Shown here: positions 1 to 8,375 of the stretch, in pieces | Layout of the letters: each line of letters begins with the position of its first letter | Position numbering within the stretch: the first letter of the stretch is position 1 | Assembly: GCA_017430085.1 (NCBI GenBank) | Contig: JAFRNR010000047.1 | Coordinates: forward strand, 1-50,757 | Reading direction: 5' to 3' | DNA: 50,757 nucleotides | Origin: Lachnospiraceae bacterium | GTDB taxonomy: Bacteria; Bacillota; Clostridia; Lachnospirales; Lachnospiraceae | The notes under the pieces: generated by a model | What the model was told of the DNA's origin: nothing | Databases searched by the model: none | What the model saw: the letters and a program-made list of their open reading frames with translations, nothing else | Program-made: the position numbers and the translations under genes

Positions 1-1
1 G

Positions 2-3000
2 TTCGCCCCCGCCGCCACCCGCGTCCGCGCGGAAGGCGAAGACGAGGCCGTGGAGAACGTCAAGACCCTGCTGGAAGGCATCGACTCCCTTGCGGAAATG
101 CAGTATTACCGCGTCACCGTGACCAGAGAGGCCGGCCTGACCTCGGGGTACCGGTACTATGACAACCCCAATTACACGCAGGCGCATCTGGATGCCCAGG
201 CAGCTTACCGGACCTATCTGGACGATATGTTCGCAAAGCGCGCCGCCGCCAAGGAAGCCTACGAGGCCCTGACCGACGAGCAGAAGGCCGCCATCGCCGC
301 GGACGAGACCGCCGCCGCCAATCTGGCCAAACTGACGCCGTACGACAAGCTGCCCACGAAGATCCCGCTGCTGAAAGAAGACCTGATCGTCGACACGATC
401 AAGGGCGATCAGCTGGATTATCCCGTTCCCGTGGATCCTGTCACGGATCCGGACGACCCGTACGTTTTCGAATACCTGCGCGGCTATGAGCTCAGCTTCA
501 GTTTCGCCGACGAAGGCTGGCCCTCCAACCTTGTCATGGTTGACGCGAGCAAGGACGGCATCACGGGCTGGACGCCGGACGGCATCTATGATTACGGCAG
601 CAGCAACTATGAAGTGGTCTACTGCTGCGACGCGGAAGTGCTCCCGGTAAAACGCTGGCAATACAAGCGCGTCAATCTGGAAGACGCCACGTATTACAGC
701 GAGGAAGCCGCCTCCCATATCCGTGCGATCCTGCAGAATTCCTATCCTTATGCCACCATCGAGGAGATGAAGGAATGGCTCGTCGCGAACGGCTATAACG
801 CGGAATACGCGGCCGCGCTGACCCGCAGCGATATCATTGCCAGCGTCCAGTTCGCGATCTGGAACCATTCCAATTACAACTACGACACGAATTATCTGGG
901 CACCGGCATCATGGAGGAACAGCGCGACCGCAGAGATTATCTCGCGATGACGTCTACGCACGACTACCGCAACGAGATCTGGGACTGGTATGTGATCTGC
1001 CCCAAGAACTATTACGTGGGTTATTACAGCTATACTTATTATCCGGAGATCGAAGCCCGCATCAATTCCCTGACCCAGTTCCTGACCAACCTGCCCGGCG
1101 TGCAGCCGTCCGATGACCAGATCGTCATCACCGACGTCACTATCGCCCGCACCGCTCTGGTGCCCGGCACTTCCGACACCTACCAGGTCGACCTGAACAT
1201 CTTCCTGAACCACGGGGCCGCGTCCGCCAATGACAACGTCTCCATCAAGGTCACCAGCGAACAGGAAGCCGGCGTGAACGGCACCGAGACCGTGGACGTC
1301 AGCGGCAAGACCGTCTACCAGGTCTCCATCATCGCGAAATACGGCGACACCGTGACCGTCTCCGTCGACGGCACCCAGAACCTGGCCAAAGGCGTGTACT
1401 TCTACGAACCGAAGGGCGGCTATGACAAGTCCCAGCCGCTGGTCGGCGTCGCCGAAGGCTCCACCCGCATCCATGCCGAGGACAGCTTCACCTTCAATCA
1501 GGACGTCGAAATGGGTCTGCGCGTCTACAAGACCGCGGAAGGCACCAACTATCCCATCTCCGACATCAGCTTTGACGTCTACCGCGCCGTTCCGGACGAA
1601 GGCGAGGAGCTTCCCGCCAAGCCCACTGACGAAGACGTCGCCCGCTACGCCACCTCCGACAACCTCGTCGCCACCATCACCACGGACGACACCGGCTACG
1701 CCTTCACGGCGCTGGAGCGCGGTTCCTACCTGGTCGTGGAGCGCCTGAACGCGGAGAAGGTCAAATACGCCGCGGATCCGTTCTTCATCACCCTGCCCAA
1801 CCCGGTCACGGCCGAGGACGGCACCATCGTGTATGAAGACGTCGTCTCCAAATACATCGAAAACGTCCCCGTCGACAAGCCCGGCACCGTCTCCGTGAAG
1901 CCCGAAGTCACCAAGGCCTTCGAAGACTGGGGCAAGGCCGACGCGTTCCGCTTTGAGCTGGCCGCCGTCACCGAAGGCGCCCCGATGCCCGCGGAGACTA
2001 TCGTGACCGCCACCGAGGACGAACCCACGGCCGTCTACGGCTCCATCCTCTTCAAGGAAGCCGGCACCTACCAGTACACCATCACCGAGCTGAACGACGG
2101 CGCGGACGGCGTCACCTATGACACCACGGCGCACACCCTGACCGTCTACGTCACGAAGAACGAAGAGACCGGCGAAATGACCGCCGAAATGACCTACGAC
2201 GGCGCGGGCAGCCTGACCATCACCAACACCTACGAACCCGCCGCCGCGGAGATCGAAGTCACCAAGGCGTTCGAAGGCCGGAACTGGAAGGAATACGACA
2301 CCTTCACCTTCGTCCTGGAAGCCGTGACCGAAGGCGCCCCGATGCCGGAGATCACCGAAGTCACCGCCACCAAAGACGAGCAGATCGTCAGTTTCGGCGA
2401 CATCACCTTTGAAAAGTCCGGCACCTACGAATACACCATCACCGAGCAGGCCGGCGACATCCCCGGCGTCACGTACGACACGGAACCGCACAGCGTCGTC
2501 GTGACCGTTACGAAGGACGCGGACACCAACGAGCTGACCGCCGAAGTCCGCTACGATGGGAACTATTCCCTGACCGTGACCAACACCTACGAAGCCGAGC
2601 CCGTGGAAGTGACCTTCGGCGCCCGCAAGAACATCGAAGGCGAGCCGGAAGACACGCTGACCTTCACCTTCACCTTGACGGAGACCACGGATGGCGAGGA
2701 AATCGTCGAATCCATCTCGATCGACGGCGAGGGCCAGGAATGGTTCGCCCCGCTCACGTTTGACCGGATCGGCTCTCACAACTTCGAGATCTCCGAAGAG
2801 ATCGGCAGCGCCGCCGGCTGGACCTACGACACACAGGTCTACACCTTCACCGTGCAGGTGACCGACGACGGCGAAGGCCACCTCGTCGCAGACGTGTGGG
2901 ACGGCCCGGACGACAACATCGCCGAATTCACCAACACCTACGTGCCCGAGACGACGCCGGAAGAAACGACCACCCCGGAAGAAACCACGACCCCCGAGGA

Positions 3001-3316
3001 AACCACTCCGGAAGAAACCACCACTCCCGAGGAGACCACCACTCCGGAAGAAACCACTCCCGAAGAGACCACTACTCCGGAAGAAACCACTCCCGAGGAG
3101 ACTACCACTCCCGAGGAGACCACGCCTCCCGAAGTGACCACCACCCCGGAAGAAACCACGACGCCCGAAGTGACCACCACGCCCGCGCCGACCACCACGC
3201 CTGTCACACCTCCGCCCACCGGTGACGACGGCAGCATCCTCCTCTTCGTCGCCCTCATCATGGCCGCCAGCACCGCGCTGGCCGCTGTCCTGAGCCGCCG
3301 CAGGAAGGAAGCGTAA
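2..3316 (+). CDS. Cell-wall-anchored thioester adhesin with pilin-type isopeptide domains (5' end missing)
   Basis: The frame is open to the left edge, so the start lies outside the window; the first residues (FAPAATRVRAEGED) resemble the end of a signal peptide. Counting from the GTG at 50, Cys192/Cys193 and the Gln267 of a VQFAIW motif fit a TQXA/thioester domain, in which a Cys-Gln bond can capture host surface groups. A Cna_B/SpaA-like domain follows (about nt 1480-1880), then three Spy0128-like pilin isopeptide domains (about nt 1895-2240, 2240-2590, 2600-2945), each opening with VTKAF or a variant and ending in TNTY. A TTPEE stalk leads to PPPTGDDGS, a hydrophobic segment and an RRRK tail: a sortase signal with a non-canonical LPXTG box. 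Inferred role is covalent adhesion. Domain order is clear; the ligand is unknown. Confidence 0.88.
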   Translation, partial: FAPAATRVRAEGEDEAVENVKTLLEGIDSLAEMQYYRVTVTREAGLTSGYRYYDNPNYTQAHLDAQAAYRTYLDDMFAKRAAAKEAYEALTDEQKAAIAADETAAANLAKLTPYDKLPTKIPLLKEDLIVDTIKGDQLDYPVPVDPVTDPDDPYVFEYLRGYELSFSFADEGWPSNLVMVDASKDGITGWTPDGIYDYGSSNYEVVYCCDAEVLPVKRWQYKRVNLEDATYYSEEAASHIRAILQNSYPYATIEEMKEWLVANGYNAEYAAALTRSDIIASVQFAIWNHSNYNYDTNYLGTGIMEEQRDRRDYLAMTSTHDYRNEIWDWYVICPKNYYVGYYSYTYYPEIEARINSLTQFLTNLPGVQPSDDQIVITDVTIARTALVPGTSDTYQVDLNIFLNHGAASANDNVSIKVTSEQEAGVNGTETVDVSGKTVYQVSIIAKYGDTVTVSVDGTQNLAKGVYFYEPKGGYDKSQPLVGVAEGSTRIHAEDSFTFNQDVEMGLRVYKTAEGTNYPISDISFDVYRAVPDEGEELPAKPTDEDVARYATSDNLVATITTDDTGYAFTALERGSYLVVERLNAEKVKYAADPFFITLPNPVTAEDGTIVYEDVVSKYIENVPVDKPGTVSVKPEVTKAFEDWGKADAFRFELAAVTEGAPMPAETIVTATEDEPTAVYGSILFKEAGTYQYTITELNDGADGVTYDTTAHTLTVYVTKNEETGEMTAEMTYDGAGSLTITNTYEPAAAEIEVTKAFEGRNWKEYDTFTFVLEAVTEGAPMPEITEVTATKDEQIVSFGDITFEKSGTYEYTITEQAGDIPGVTYDTEPHSVVVTVTKDADTNELTAEVRYDGNYSLTVTNTYEAEPVEVTFGARKNIEGEPEDTLTFTFTLTETTDGEEIVESISIDGEGQEWFAPLTFDRIGSHNFEISEEIGSAAGWTYDTQVYTFTVQVTDDGEGHLVADVWDGPDDNIAEFTNTYVPETTPEETTTPEETTTPEETTPEETTTPEETTTPEETTPEETTTPEETTPEETTTPEETTPPEVTTTPEETTTPEVTTTPAPTTTPVTPPPTGDDGSILLFVALIMAASTALAAVLSRRRKEA
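2953..3200 (+). repeat. Tandem TTPEE-coding stalk repeat
   Basis: Near-identical units encoding (T)TTPEE or TTPEV are repeated about a dozen times between the last isopeptide domain and the sorting signal. Unit lengths alternate between 15, 18 and 21 nt, so copy number can change in frame by slippage. The product is a Thr/Pro/Glu spacer that would lift the adhesive domains through the cell wall. Confidence 0.85.
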
Positions 3317-3325
3317 TCAAACTGT

Positions 3326-3353
3326 AAGGGCGCCCGCCGGGCGCCCTTTTTTT
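3326..3353 (+). terminator. Rho-independent terminator of the adhesin gene
   Basis: A perfect 10-bp stem (AAGGGCGCCC / GGGCGCCCTT) with a 3-nt loop runs into a T tract, 9 bp after the adhesin stop codon. Confidence 0.9.
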
Positions 3354-3364
3354 GTCATCTTTCC

Positions 3365-3427
3365 GGGCCGATGAAACATCGGCCCTTACGTTTTTATTTT
3401 CCACACGGGCCGTTGGCACAACGGCCC
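3365..3427. repeat. Two GGGCC palindromes (REP-like family)
   Basis: Palindromes at 3365-3385 (inner stem CGATG/CATCG) and 3407-3427 (CGTTG/CAACG) lie between the convergent adhesin and MATE genes. A decayed third unit may lie at 3448-3465. They belong to the family scattered through gene ends in this window. Confidence 0.8.
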
Positions 3428-3471
3428 CTGCACATCGTATTCCGTACGGGCGCCCATCGGGCCCCGCCTTA

Positions 3472-4866
3472 TCATTTCTCTGTCGCAGACTTTATCGCCC
3501 TCCCCAGCATCCACATCGCGAACACCGCGCTCACGCTCTCCGCCGCCGGCAGCGCCGCCGCCAGGCCGGGCTCCGCGAACAGCTTGTCCAGCAGGAACAT
3601 CAGCGGAATATACACCACCAGTTCCCGCACCGCCGCGTGGATCATCGTAGAGCGTCCGCGGCCCATCGCCTGCATGCAGAAGGAGCTGTGGTAGTTGATG
3701 AACTGCACGGGCGAGGCCAGGCAGCGGATGCGCAGGAACATCGCGGCAAACGAGATCGTGAGCAGCGCATTCTCCGCCCCAGCTTTGGACGTGTCCAGGA
3801 ACAGGCGCGTGGCCGGCTCCGCGAAGAGCTGGAAGAACAGGATGGCACAGGCCGCCACGCACAGGCCCCACAGACGCGCGGTGTTGATCGTTTTTTTCAT
3901 CCGCGCCGTGTTGCCGGAGGCGTAATTGTACGCGATGATGGGCATCGCGCCCTGGCAGATGCCGATGCTGATCGCGTTCGGGACGCGCTCCACTTTCATC
4001 GTGATGCCCAGGCCGGCCAGCACCAGATCGCTGTGCGCGGCCGCGATCATGTTGGCGCAGACGTTGGCCAGGTCGAACAGGCCGGTCAGGATCGCGGAAG
4101 GGACGCCCACCGCGAACAGCGCGCGCACGCTGCCCCGCTCCGTCCGGCGCGCTACCGCGGGCGAGACGCTCAGGGGCGCGGTCTCCCGGGCCCGGCGGTA
4201 CGTGAACAGCAGGTACAGGCAGGCCGCGGTGTTGGACAGCAGCGTGGCCACGGCGGCGCCCACCACTTCATAGCCGGGCGGGAGCAGCACGAACATGAAC
4301 AGCGGGTCCAGGATCATGTTCAGGATGCCGCCGCCGGACAGGCCCAGGCTCGCCTTGCCGGAATAGCCGGCGTTGCGCAGGAGGTGCGCCAGCGTCATGG
4401 AGAGCTGGCTGGGGATGCTGCCCAGGACCAGGACGAGCTGCGTGTACTGCAGGGCGTAGCCGATGGTGTTGTCGGAGGCGCCCAGGAAGAGCAGGAGCGG
4501 GCGGGCGAAGAGGCCCAGCAGGAGGGAGTAGGTGAAGCCGATCGCGGCGGAGCAGCAGATGCTGAAGGCGCTGACGCGGCGGGCCTCCTCTTCTCTCCCG
4601 GCGCCCATCAGGCGCGCGAGCAGGCTGCCGCCGCCGATACCGGTGATGTTGGACAGCGCCGTGTTCATCATGACCAGCGTCAGCGTCAGCGTGGTGGCCC
4701 CCATCATGTAGGAGTTGCCGGTGCGGCCGATGAAGTAGGCGTCCACCATGTTGTAGATCAGGTTGATCAGCTGGCTGATGACGGTGGGGACGGCCATGAC
4801 CCAGAGGGCGCGGGGCACGGGGAGGTTTTCGAAGATTTCTTTTTTGTTTTTGCGGTCAGTGGCCAA
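3472..4866 (-). CDS. MATE-family multidrug/sodium efflux transporter
   Basis: Integral membrane antiporter that would export cationic drugs or metabolites using a Na+ or H+ gradient. The N-terminal part (FENLPVPRALWVMAVPTVIS, then NMVDAYFIGR) is typical of MATE proteins, and about 12 hydrophobic segments fill the 464 residues, the usual family length. An upstream ATG at 4914 also opens the frame, but an AGGAGGT site at 4872-4878 lies 9 nt before a TTG at 4866, so TTG is the likelier start. The gene converges with the adhesin gene. Substrate cannot be predicted. Confidence 0.9.
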   Translation of the reverse strand: MATDRKNKKEIFENLPVPRALWVMAVPTVISQLINLIYNMVDAYFIGRTGNSYMMGATTLTLTLVMMNTALSNITGIGGGSLLARLMGAGREEEARRVSAFSICCSAAIGFTYSLLLGLFARPLLLFLGASDNTIGYALQYTQLVLVLGSIPSQLSMTLAHLLRNAGYSGKASLGLSGGGILNMILDPLFMFVLLPPGYEVVGAAVATLLSNTAACLYLLFTYRRARETAPLSVSPAVARRTERGSVRALFAVGVPSAILTGLFDLANVCANMIAAAHSDLVLAGLGITMKVERVPNAISIGICQGAMPIIAYNYASGNTARMKKTINTARLWGLCVAACAILFFQLFAEPATRLFLDTSKAGAENALLTISFAAMFLRIRCLASPVQFINYHSSFCMQAMGRGRSTMIHAAVRELVVYIPLMFLLDKLFAEPGLAAALPAAESVSAVFAMWMLGRAIKSATEK

Positions 4867-4961
4867 GTAAGGGGACCTCCTGGTTCCGGAATACATTAGC
4901 GGGTTTGAAGCCATTAATGTACTTCTGTCGAAAATATCGACGGATGTGCTTTTTCATTATA

Positions 4962-5279
4962 TCACAGCTGGTCGTATTTTGCCGCGCTGCCCCTGGCTTT
5001 TTCTACCGGGTATTTCGCCTCGTTTTTATCCATCTTCATGTTGATGATCTCGTCCGCGTCCAGGCCCAGTTTGTCCAGGAGGTCCTGGCAGTAGACCAGG
5101 ACGTCGGCCAGTTCTTCTTTGACGTGCTGGAGGTCGTATTCGTCGCTCCACTGGAAGCATTCGAGGAGTTCCGCGGCCTCGATGACGATGGATTTGGCGA
5201 GGTTGGCGGGGGTGTGGAACTGGTCCCAGTCGCGGTCGGACGTGAAGCGGCGGATGCGGGCGAGGGTGGTTTCGGTCAT
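4962..5279 (-). CDS. MazG-like nucleotide pyrophosphohydrolase
   Basis: A 105-residue all-alpha NTP pyrophosphatase of the MazG/RS21-C6 superfamily, which hydrolyses (d)NTPs to monophosphates and removes damaged nucleotides. The metal-binding helices are visible as EAAELLE (around residues 35-41) and EELADVLVY (around 55-63). The single-domain length matches the small MazG-like group rather than full MazG. A strong AGGAGG precedes the ATG. It follows 18 bp after the stop of a relict reading frame, so it probably once sat in an operon with a gene now lost at the island edge. Confidence 0.88.
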   Translation of the reverse strand: MTETTLARIRRFTSDRDWDQFHTPANLAKSIVIEAAELLECFQWSDEYDLQHVKEELADVLVYCQDLLDKLGLDADEIINMKMDKNEAKYPVEKARGSAAKYDQL

Positions 5280-5297
5280 GGGGAGCCTCCTGGGGGG

Positions 5298-5369
5298 TTA
5301 TACGGTGAGTTCGATCTGGTTGCCTTCGATGGCGACGATGCAGGGCTTGTCCTTATTGTCCTTATCACA
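5298..5369 (-). pseudogene. Relict C-terminus of a lost host gene at the island edge
   Basis: On the minus strand a GC-rich frame ends with KPCIVAIEGNQIELTV and a TAA, followed by the MazG-like gene's ribosome site. Only about 23 codons are open before an in-frame stop at 5370-5372. The frame overlaps the stop codon of the AT-rich TPR gene. The composition matches the host backbone rather than the island, so this is read as the tail of a gene cut by the island insertion. The original gene is not recognised. Confidence 0.5.
5348..5365. repeat. 9-bp tandem repeat at the island junction
   Basis: TGTCCTTAT occurs twice in tandem exactly where base composition changes from GC-rich (MazG side) to AT-rich (TPR gene side). 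It may be a trace of the insertion event, or ordinary slippage. Confidence 0.55.
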
Positions 5370-7446
5370 TCATCCCGAGCCTGTTCATTTCAAACGCCAT
5401 TCCAAATACGAACATTGCCTTTGCAGCGCACATCAGCAGCGCAAGCGGGTCCTCTTCTTCGTCAGGTGTCAATAACGACAGACTCAGAAGGCTCTGACTA
5501 TACAGGAACTGTGTGAATTCCTTCTGCTTTGCAGAGCCAAACGGCATATTAATGCAATCCAGAACATACTCGTCCATTTCCGATATGCCGCGTTCGCGGG
5601 TAAGGATTTCAAACAATCCTGTCGCCTGTAATTCATTCCAATTCTTGTTCCAATGGTAAACCGCACCAATACCGGCATAAGCGGACCATATCAGTGCCAT
5701 AGAGACGACGTCTGTTTTTGGATGTGTGTTTCCGTAATCCATCATATCCTGTATAATACTGACGTTCGTATCATCGGCCATCATCAGTAATTCCGGTATA
5801 AACGGAATTCCATCAGATTTGATATATCCCCGACTTCTGCCTGTCTCCAGAAGTTTAGTGAGAATCCCTGTCCAATTATCGGAAGGTTTTTTATCCCTGC
5901 GCTTTAATATATCCGTTCGTAATTCTTCTGCACTGCCCTTTTTGATGGAATCCAGCTGGTCGCAGTGCTTAAGCGCATCATCAAATTTCCCCAGGTTCTT
6001 TTCGGCGATGATGAGACCTCTTAATGCCTGGAAGTAGTCCGGCTTCAGCTCAAGCGCTTTTGAAAACTCATCGTAGGCCAACTGGTCACGGCCGGTCATG
6101 CCGTATACGCTCCCAAGGTTATTATGAGCGTCGGGAAATTCCGGTTCGATGGAAATGGCTTTGGCAAATGATTTTTCTGCTTTGTCAGTCTGTCCATCGG
6201 AAAGCTGTTCAAGGCCTATCGTGTTGCACCAGATCGGACAGGTGTCGTCACAGTCTTTTGGACAAGAGTCGCCGGGGCAGTCGATGGCGCCTGTTTCATT
6301 GCGCCATACGGGGCGTTCCGGTTCCTTTTCTTCGTAGGCGAGGATCTCCATCACCATGGACGTCATTTCCTGGAAAATAGGTCTGTAAACATACATGATA
6401 AAATTAGAGGTTTCGTTGCTGGTCATAACAACACGCGAAGCACCGTCGTAGTTTGTCACGCAGTCGGGATTGACAAAACAGTCGCCCAGTTTTATTACTG
6501 CTTTAGCCACTGCGTTTTGGGACAATTCCGCCTCGTCGTTTGCAAAGATGCATTCAGCTCTGGGTTTCTTTCCGCAAATCACTTCCCAAAACCCATCAAC
6601 TTGTATACTGAAGTCTTTATGCAAATCCACTGTCCGGATTCGTGACTTTATTACTTCGTTATAGATCGTCTCAAGAGTTTCAGCATCTTCTTTTTTCAAC
6701 TCCAGTGTGTACCTGGCGACAGCGTACATGGCGGAAAGGATCACCGGAAGTGCCTGGAGGGGGCTTAATTGCGCACATGTGACTCTTTTTCCGCTTTGGT
6801 AAATGTGAAAGATCTTATAGTAGTGTTTTTCAAATATTTCTGAAAGACCGGTAAGATTCAGGCGGGCCATTTTACCGGATACAACAGCTTTTTTGATATT
6901 GATTTCGTCTTCATCTTCTGTGATGATCAGATGGTATTCTCCGCCGTCCTTGACTCTACGTCTGACTAATGCATATACTGCATCGTCTTTTACGGAAATG
7001 TCTTCAACGGTGTCTTCACTCGTCATATGACCGCCAACAAACGCTCCCCATTCATTGCTTAATATATCTAGTACTTCATCATAGTTTGTTCCGATCTCTT
7101 TTCGCATTATGTATTTCTCGGAATATATACTGCTGTCCTTAAACCAGTATACCGAATTGTGATATACGGCTGCAGGTAAATGGATGCTTCCCAGATAAGT
7201 GCATTCTTGCGTAGCAATGTCTTTCCCAATCAAATCACGACCATCAATATAGTAAAAGTCCATTGTTTGGTTTGAGCCGATCTTTTTTGATTCAAACAAT
7301 GGCTCCGACTTCTTGATGTACGCATCAATGTCAATGATGACCTTTTCTCCAATGGAGTAGTCTGCAAATCTAGTGTATTTTTTGAAATTAGGCGTAGGGG
7401 CAGGGGTGGACGGTGTGGTTGGTTTCGACTTGTTTCTTTTGAACAT
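5365..7446 (-). CDS. TPR-repeat protein with a cysteine cluster, function unknown
   Basis: A 693-residue soluble protein if it starts at the ATG at 7446, preceded by GGAGG; an ATG at 7548 also opens the frame but lacks a clear site and covers a hairpin. Residues 1-380 look beta-rich and match no family I recognise. Residues 390-407 hold five cysteines spaced C-x4-C-x3-C-x3-C-x3-C, a possible metal or Fe-S site. Two or more TPR units follow (IEPEFPDAHNNLGSVYGMTG, then LELKPDYFQALRGL), and the rest is helical. TPRs mediate protein contacts. It lies downstream of the restriction genes on the same strand, and its base composition is lower in GC than the backbone. A defence role is possible but unproven. 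Confidence 0.75.
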   Translation of the reverse strand: MFKRNKSKPTTPSTPAPTPNFKKYTRFADYSIGEKVIIDIDAYIKKSEPLFESKKIGSNQTMDFYYIDGRDLIGKDIATQECTYLGSIHLPAAVYHNSVYWFKDSSIYSEKYIMRKEIGTNYDEVLDILSNEWGAFVGGHMTSEDTVEDISVKDDAVYALVRRRVKDGGEYHLIITEDEDEINIKKAVVSGKMARLNLTGLSEIFEKHYYKIFHIYQSGKRVTCAQLSPLQALPVILSAMYAVARYTLELKKEDAETLETIYNEVIKSRIRTVDLHKDFSIQVDGFWEVICGKKPRAECIFANDEAELSQNAVAKAVIKLGDCFVNPDCVTNYDGASRVVMTSNETSNFIMYVYRPIFQEMTSMVMEILAYEEKEPERPVWRNETGAIDCPGDSCPKDCDDTCPIWCNTIGLEQLSDGQTDKAEKSFAKAISIEPEFPDAHNNLGSVYGMTGRDQLAYDEFSKALELKPDYFQALRGLIIAEKNLGKFDDALKHCDQLDSIKKGSAEELRTDILKRRDKKPSDNWTGILTKLLETGRSRGYIKSDGIPFIPELLMMADDTNVSIIQDMMDYGNTHPKTDVVSMALIWSAYAGIGAVYHWNKNWNELQATGLFEILTRERGISEMDEYVLDCINMPFGSAKQKEFTQFLYSQSLLSLSLLTPDEEEDPLALLMCAAKAMFVFGMAFEMNRLGMM

Positions 7447-7494
7447 TTTTATACCTCCAAAATGTGAAGTGGTGCTATGGAGATGATAATTAAC

Positions 7495-7534
7495 ACAGAA
7501 CACCAGACCAATTAATAGTCCGGTGTTCTCCTTG
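7495..7534 (-). terminator. Hairpin between the endonuclease and TPR genes
   Basis: On the minus strand AGAACACCGGACT and its partner form a 13-bp stem with two G-U pairs and a 7-nt loop, starting about 15 nt after the endonuclease stop. The T tract after it is weak, so it may be a terminator or attenuator that separates the TPR gene from the restriction operon. Confidence 0.5.
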
Positions 7535-7547
7535 TGTTTTTTCATCA

Positions 7548-8363
7548 TTATTGTTCGTTAGATTCTTTTTCTCCGTACTCTACTGGCTTCTCACCAGCTT
7601 TTAGTTCAAAATTCTGGTTGTTTTCAAGAATTGTATAATCTCTTTTAATAGTCAGTGAACCATTAATAAATGTGTTTTCTCCATATTTTGAAAAATAATA
7701 CAAAATACTTTTCTTGGCCACATCATATAAAATGTCATATATCTCCTTTATTGTCCATTCTTTGTCTCTGAAATAATAACTACCTCTATTAAACAAACCG
7801 TTTTGACCACAATTAGCAGTGTGATCTATATTTAATGCGCCAAACATAGCAATTGTTAGAACTCTATCTAGAATAGAGGATCCCTCTTCAAAATCACATC
7901 CATCACCAAAGCAAACATATGGAAAGATTGCTTCCGTTAACATATATGTTCTAAAGCCTATGACATTCTTTCCAAGTCTTTCTACCGCATTTCCTTTGGC
8001 TTGCTTCTTTAGTCCTTCTTTTATGCGCTTATCATTTGTCCCTTGGTTCTTGACTTCACCAATGAGAATGGGGTACTTCTTTCCGTTTTTTGCCACTAAA
8101 TATGTTATACCGCCATCCGGTTTCATATATGATTTACCTACCGATGGATTCGCAAAAGAAACACTAGGAAATTTTTCACGTAAGAAGGTGATAATATCGG
8201 TCAAAAGAACCTTTTCTTGCAATTCTAGTTTAACTCCTAAATCATTTTCCAATTCGTTTTTTACTGCTTTAACAATTTCTTTAATTTGTTCATCCTCGTG
8301 TTTTGATTTACCATTTAATTGCATGTTCTCATGTAATTGTCGTAACTGATCAGATTTCGCCAT
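7548..8363 (-). CDS. EcoRI-family type II restriction endonuclease
   Basis: A 271-residue endonuclease (EcoRI is 277). The PD-(D/E)xK centre is seen as P82-D83-G-G and E103-V-K105; the 20-residue spacing from Asp to Glu equals that of EcoRI (D91, E111, K113). A second match is GNAVERLGKN (from G124), aligned with the EcoRI segment GNAIERSHKN that contacts the inner AATT bases; Asn125, Ala126 and Arg129 are kept. FPYVCFGDG matches the next EcoRI block. It would cleave unmodified foreign DNA at a site probably containing AATT; the outer base cannot be read. It starts 12 bp after the methyltransferase stop behind AGGAGG. Confidence 0.88.
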   Translation of the reverse strand: MAKSDQLRQLHENMQLNGKSKHEDEQIKEIVKAVKNELENDLGVKLELQEKVLLTDIITFLREKFPSVSFANPSVGKSYMKPDGGITYLVAKNGKKYPILIGEVKNQGTNDKRIKEGLKKQAKGNAVERLGKNVIGFRTYMLTEAIFPYVCFGDGCDFEEGSSILDRVLTIAMFGALNIDHTANCGQNGLFNRGSYYFRDKEWTIKEIYDILYDVAKKSILYYFSKYGENTFINGSLTIKRDYTILENNQNFELKAGEKPVEYGEKESNEQ

Positions 8364-8375
8364 GCGTTTATCCTC

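Noticed and set aside
3448-3465. Third palindrome downstream of the MATE gene
   Set aside because: Arms are too decayed to count as a family member with confidence.
3352-4899. 515-codon plus-strand open frame opposite the MATE gene
   Set aside because: Begins inside the palindromes and is charged low-complexity sequence opposite a clear transporter gene.
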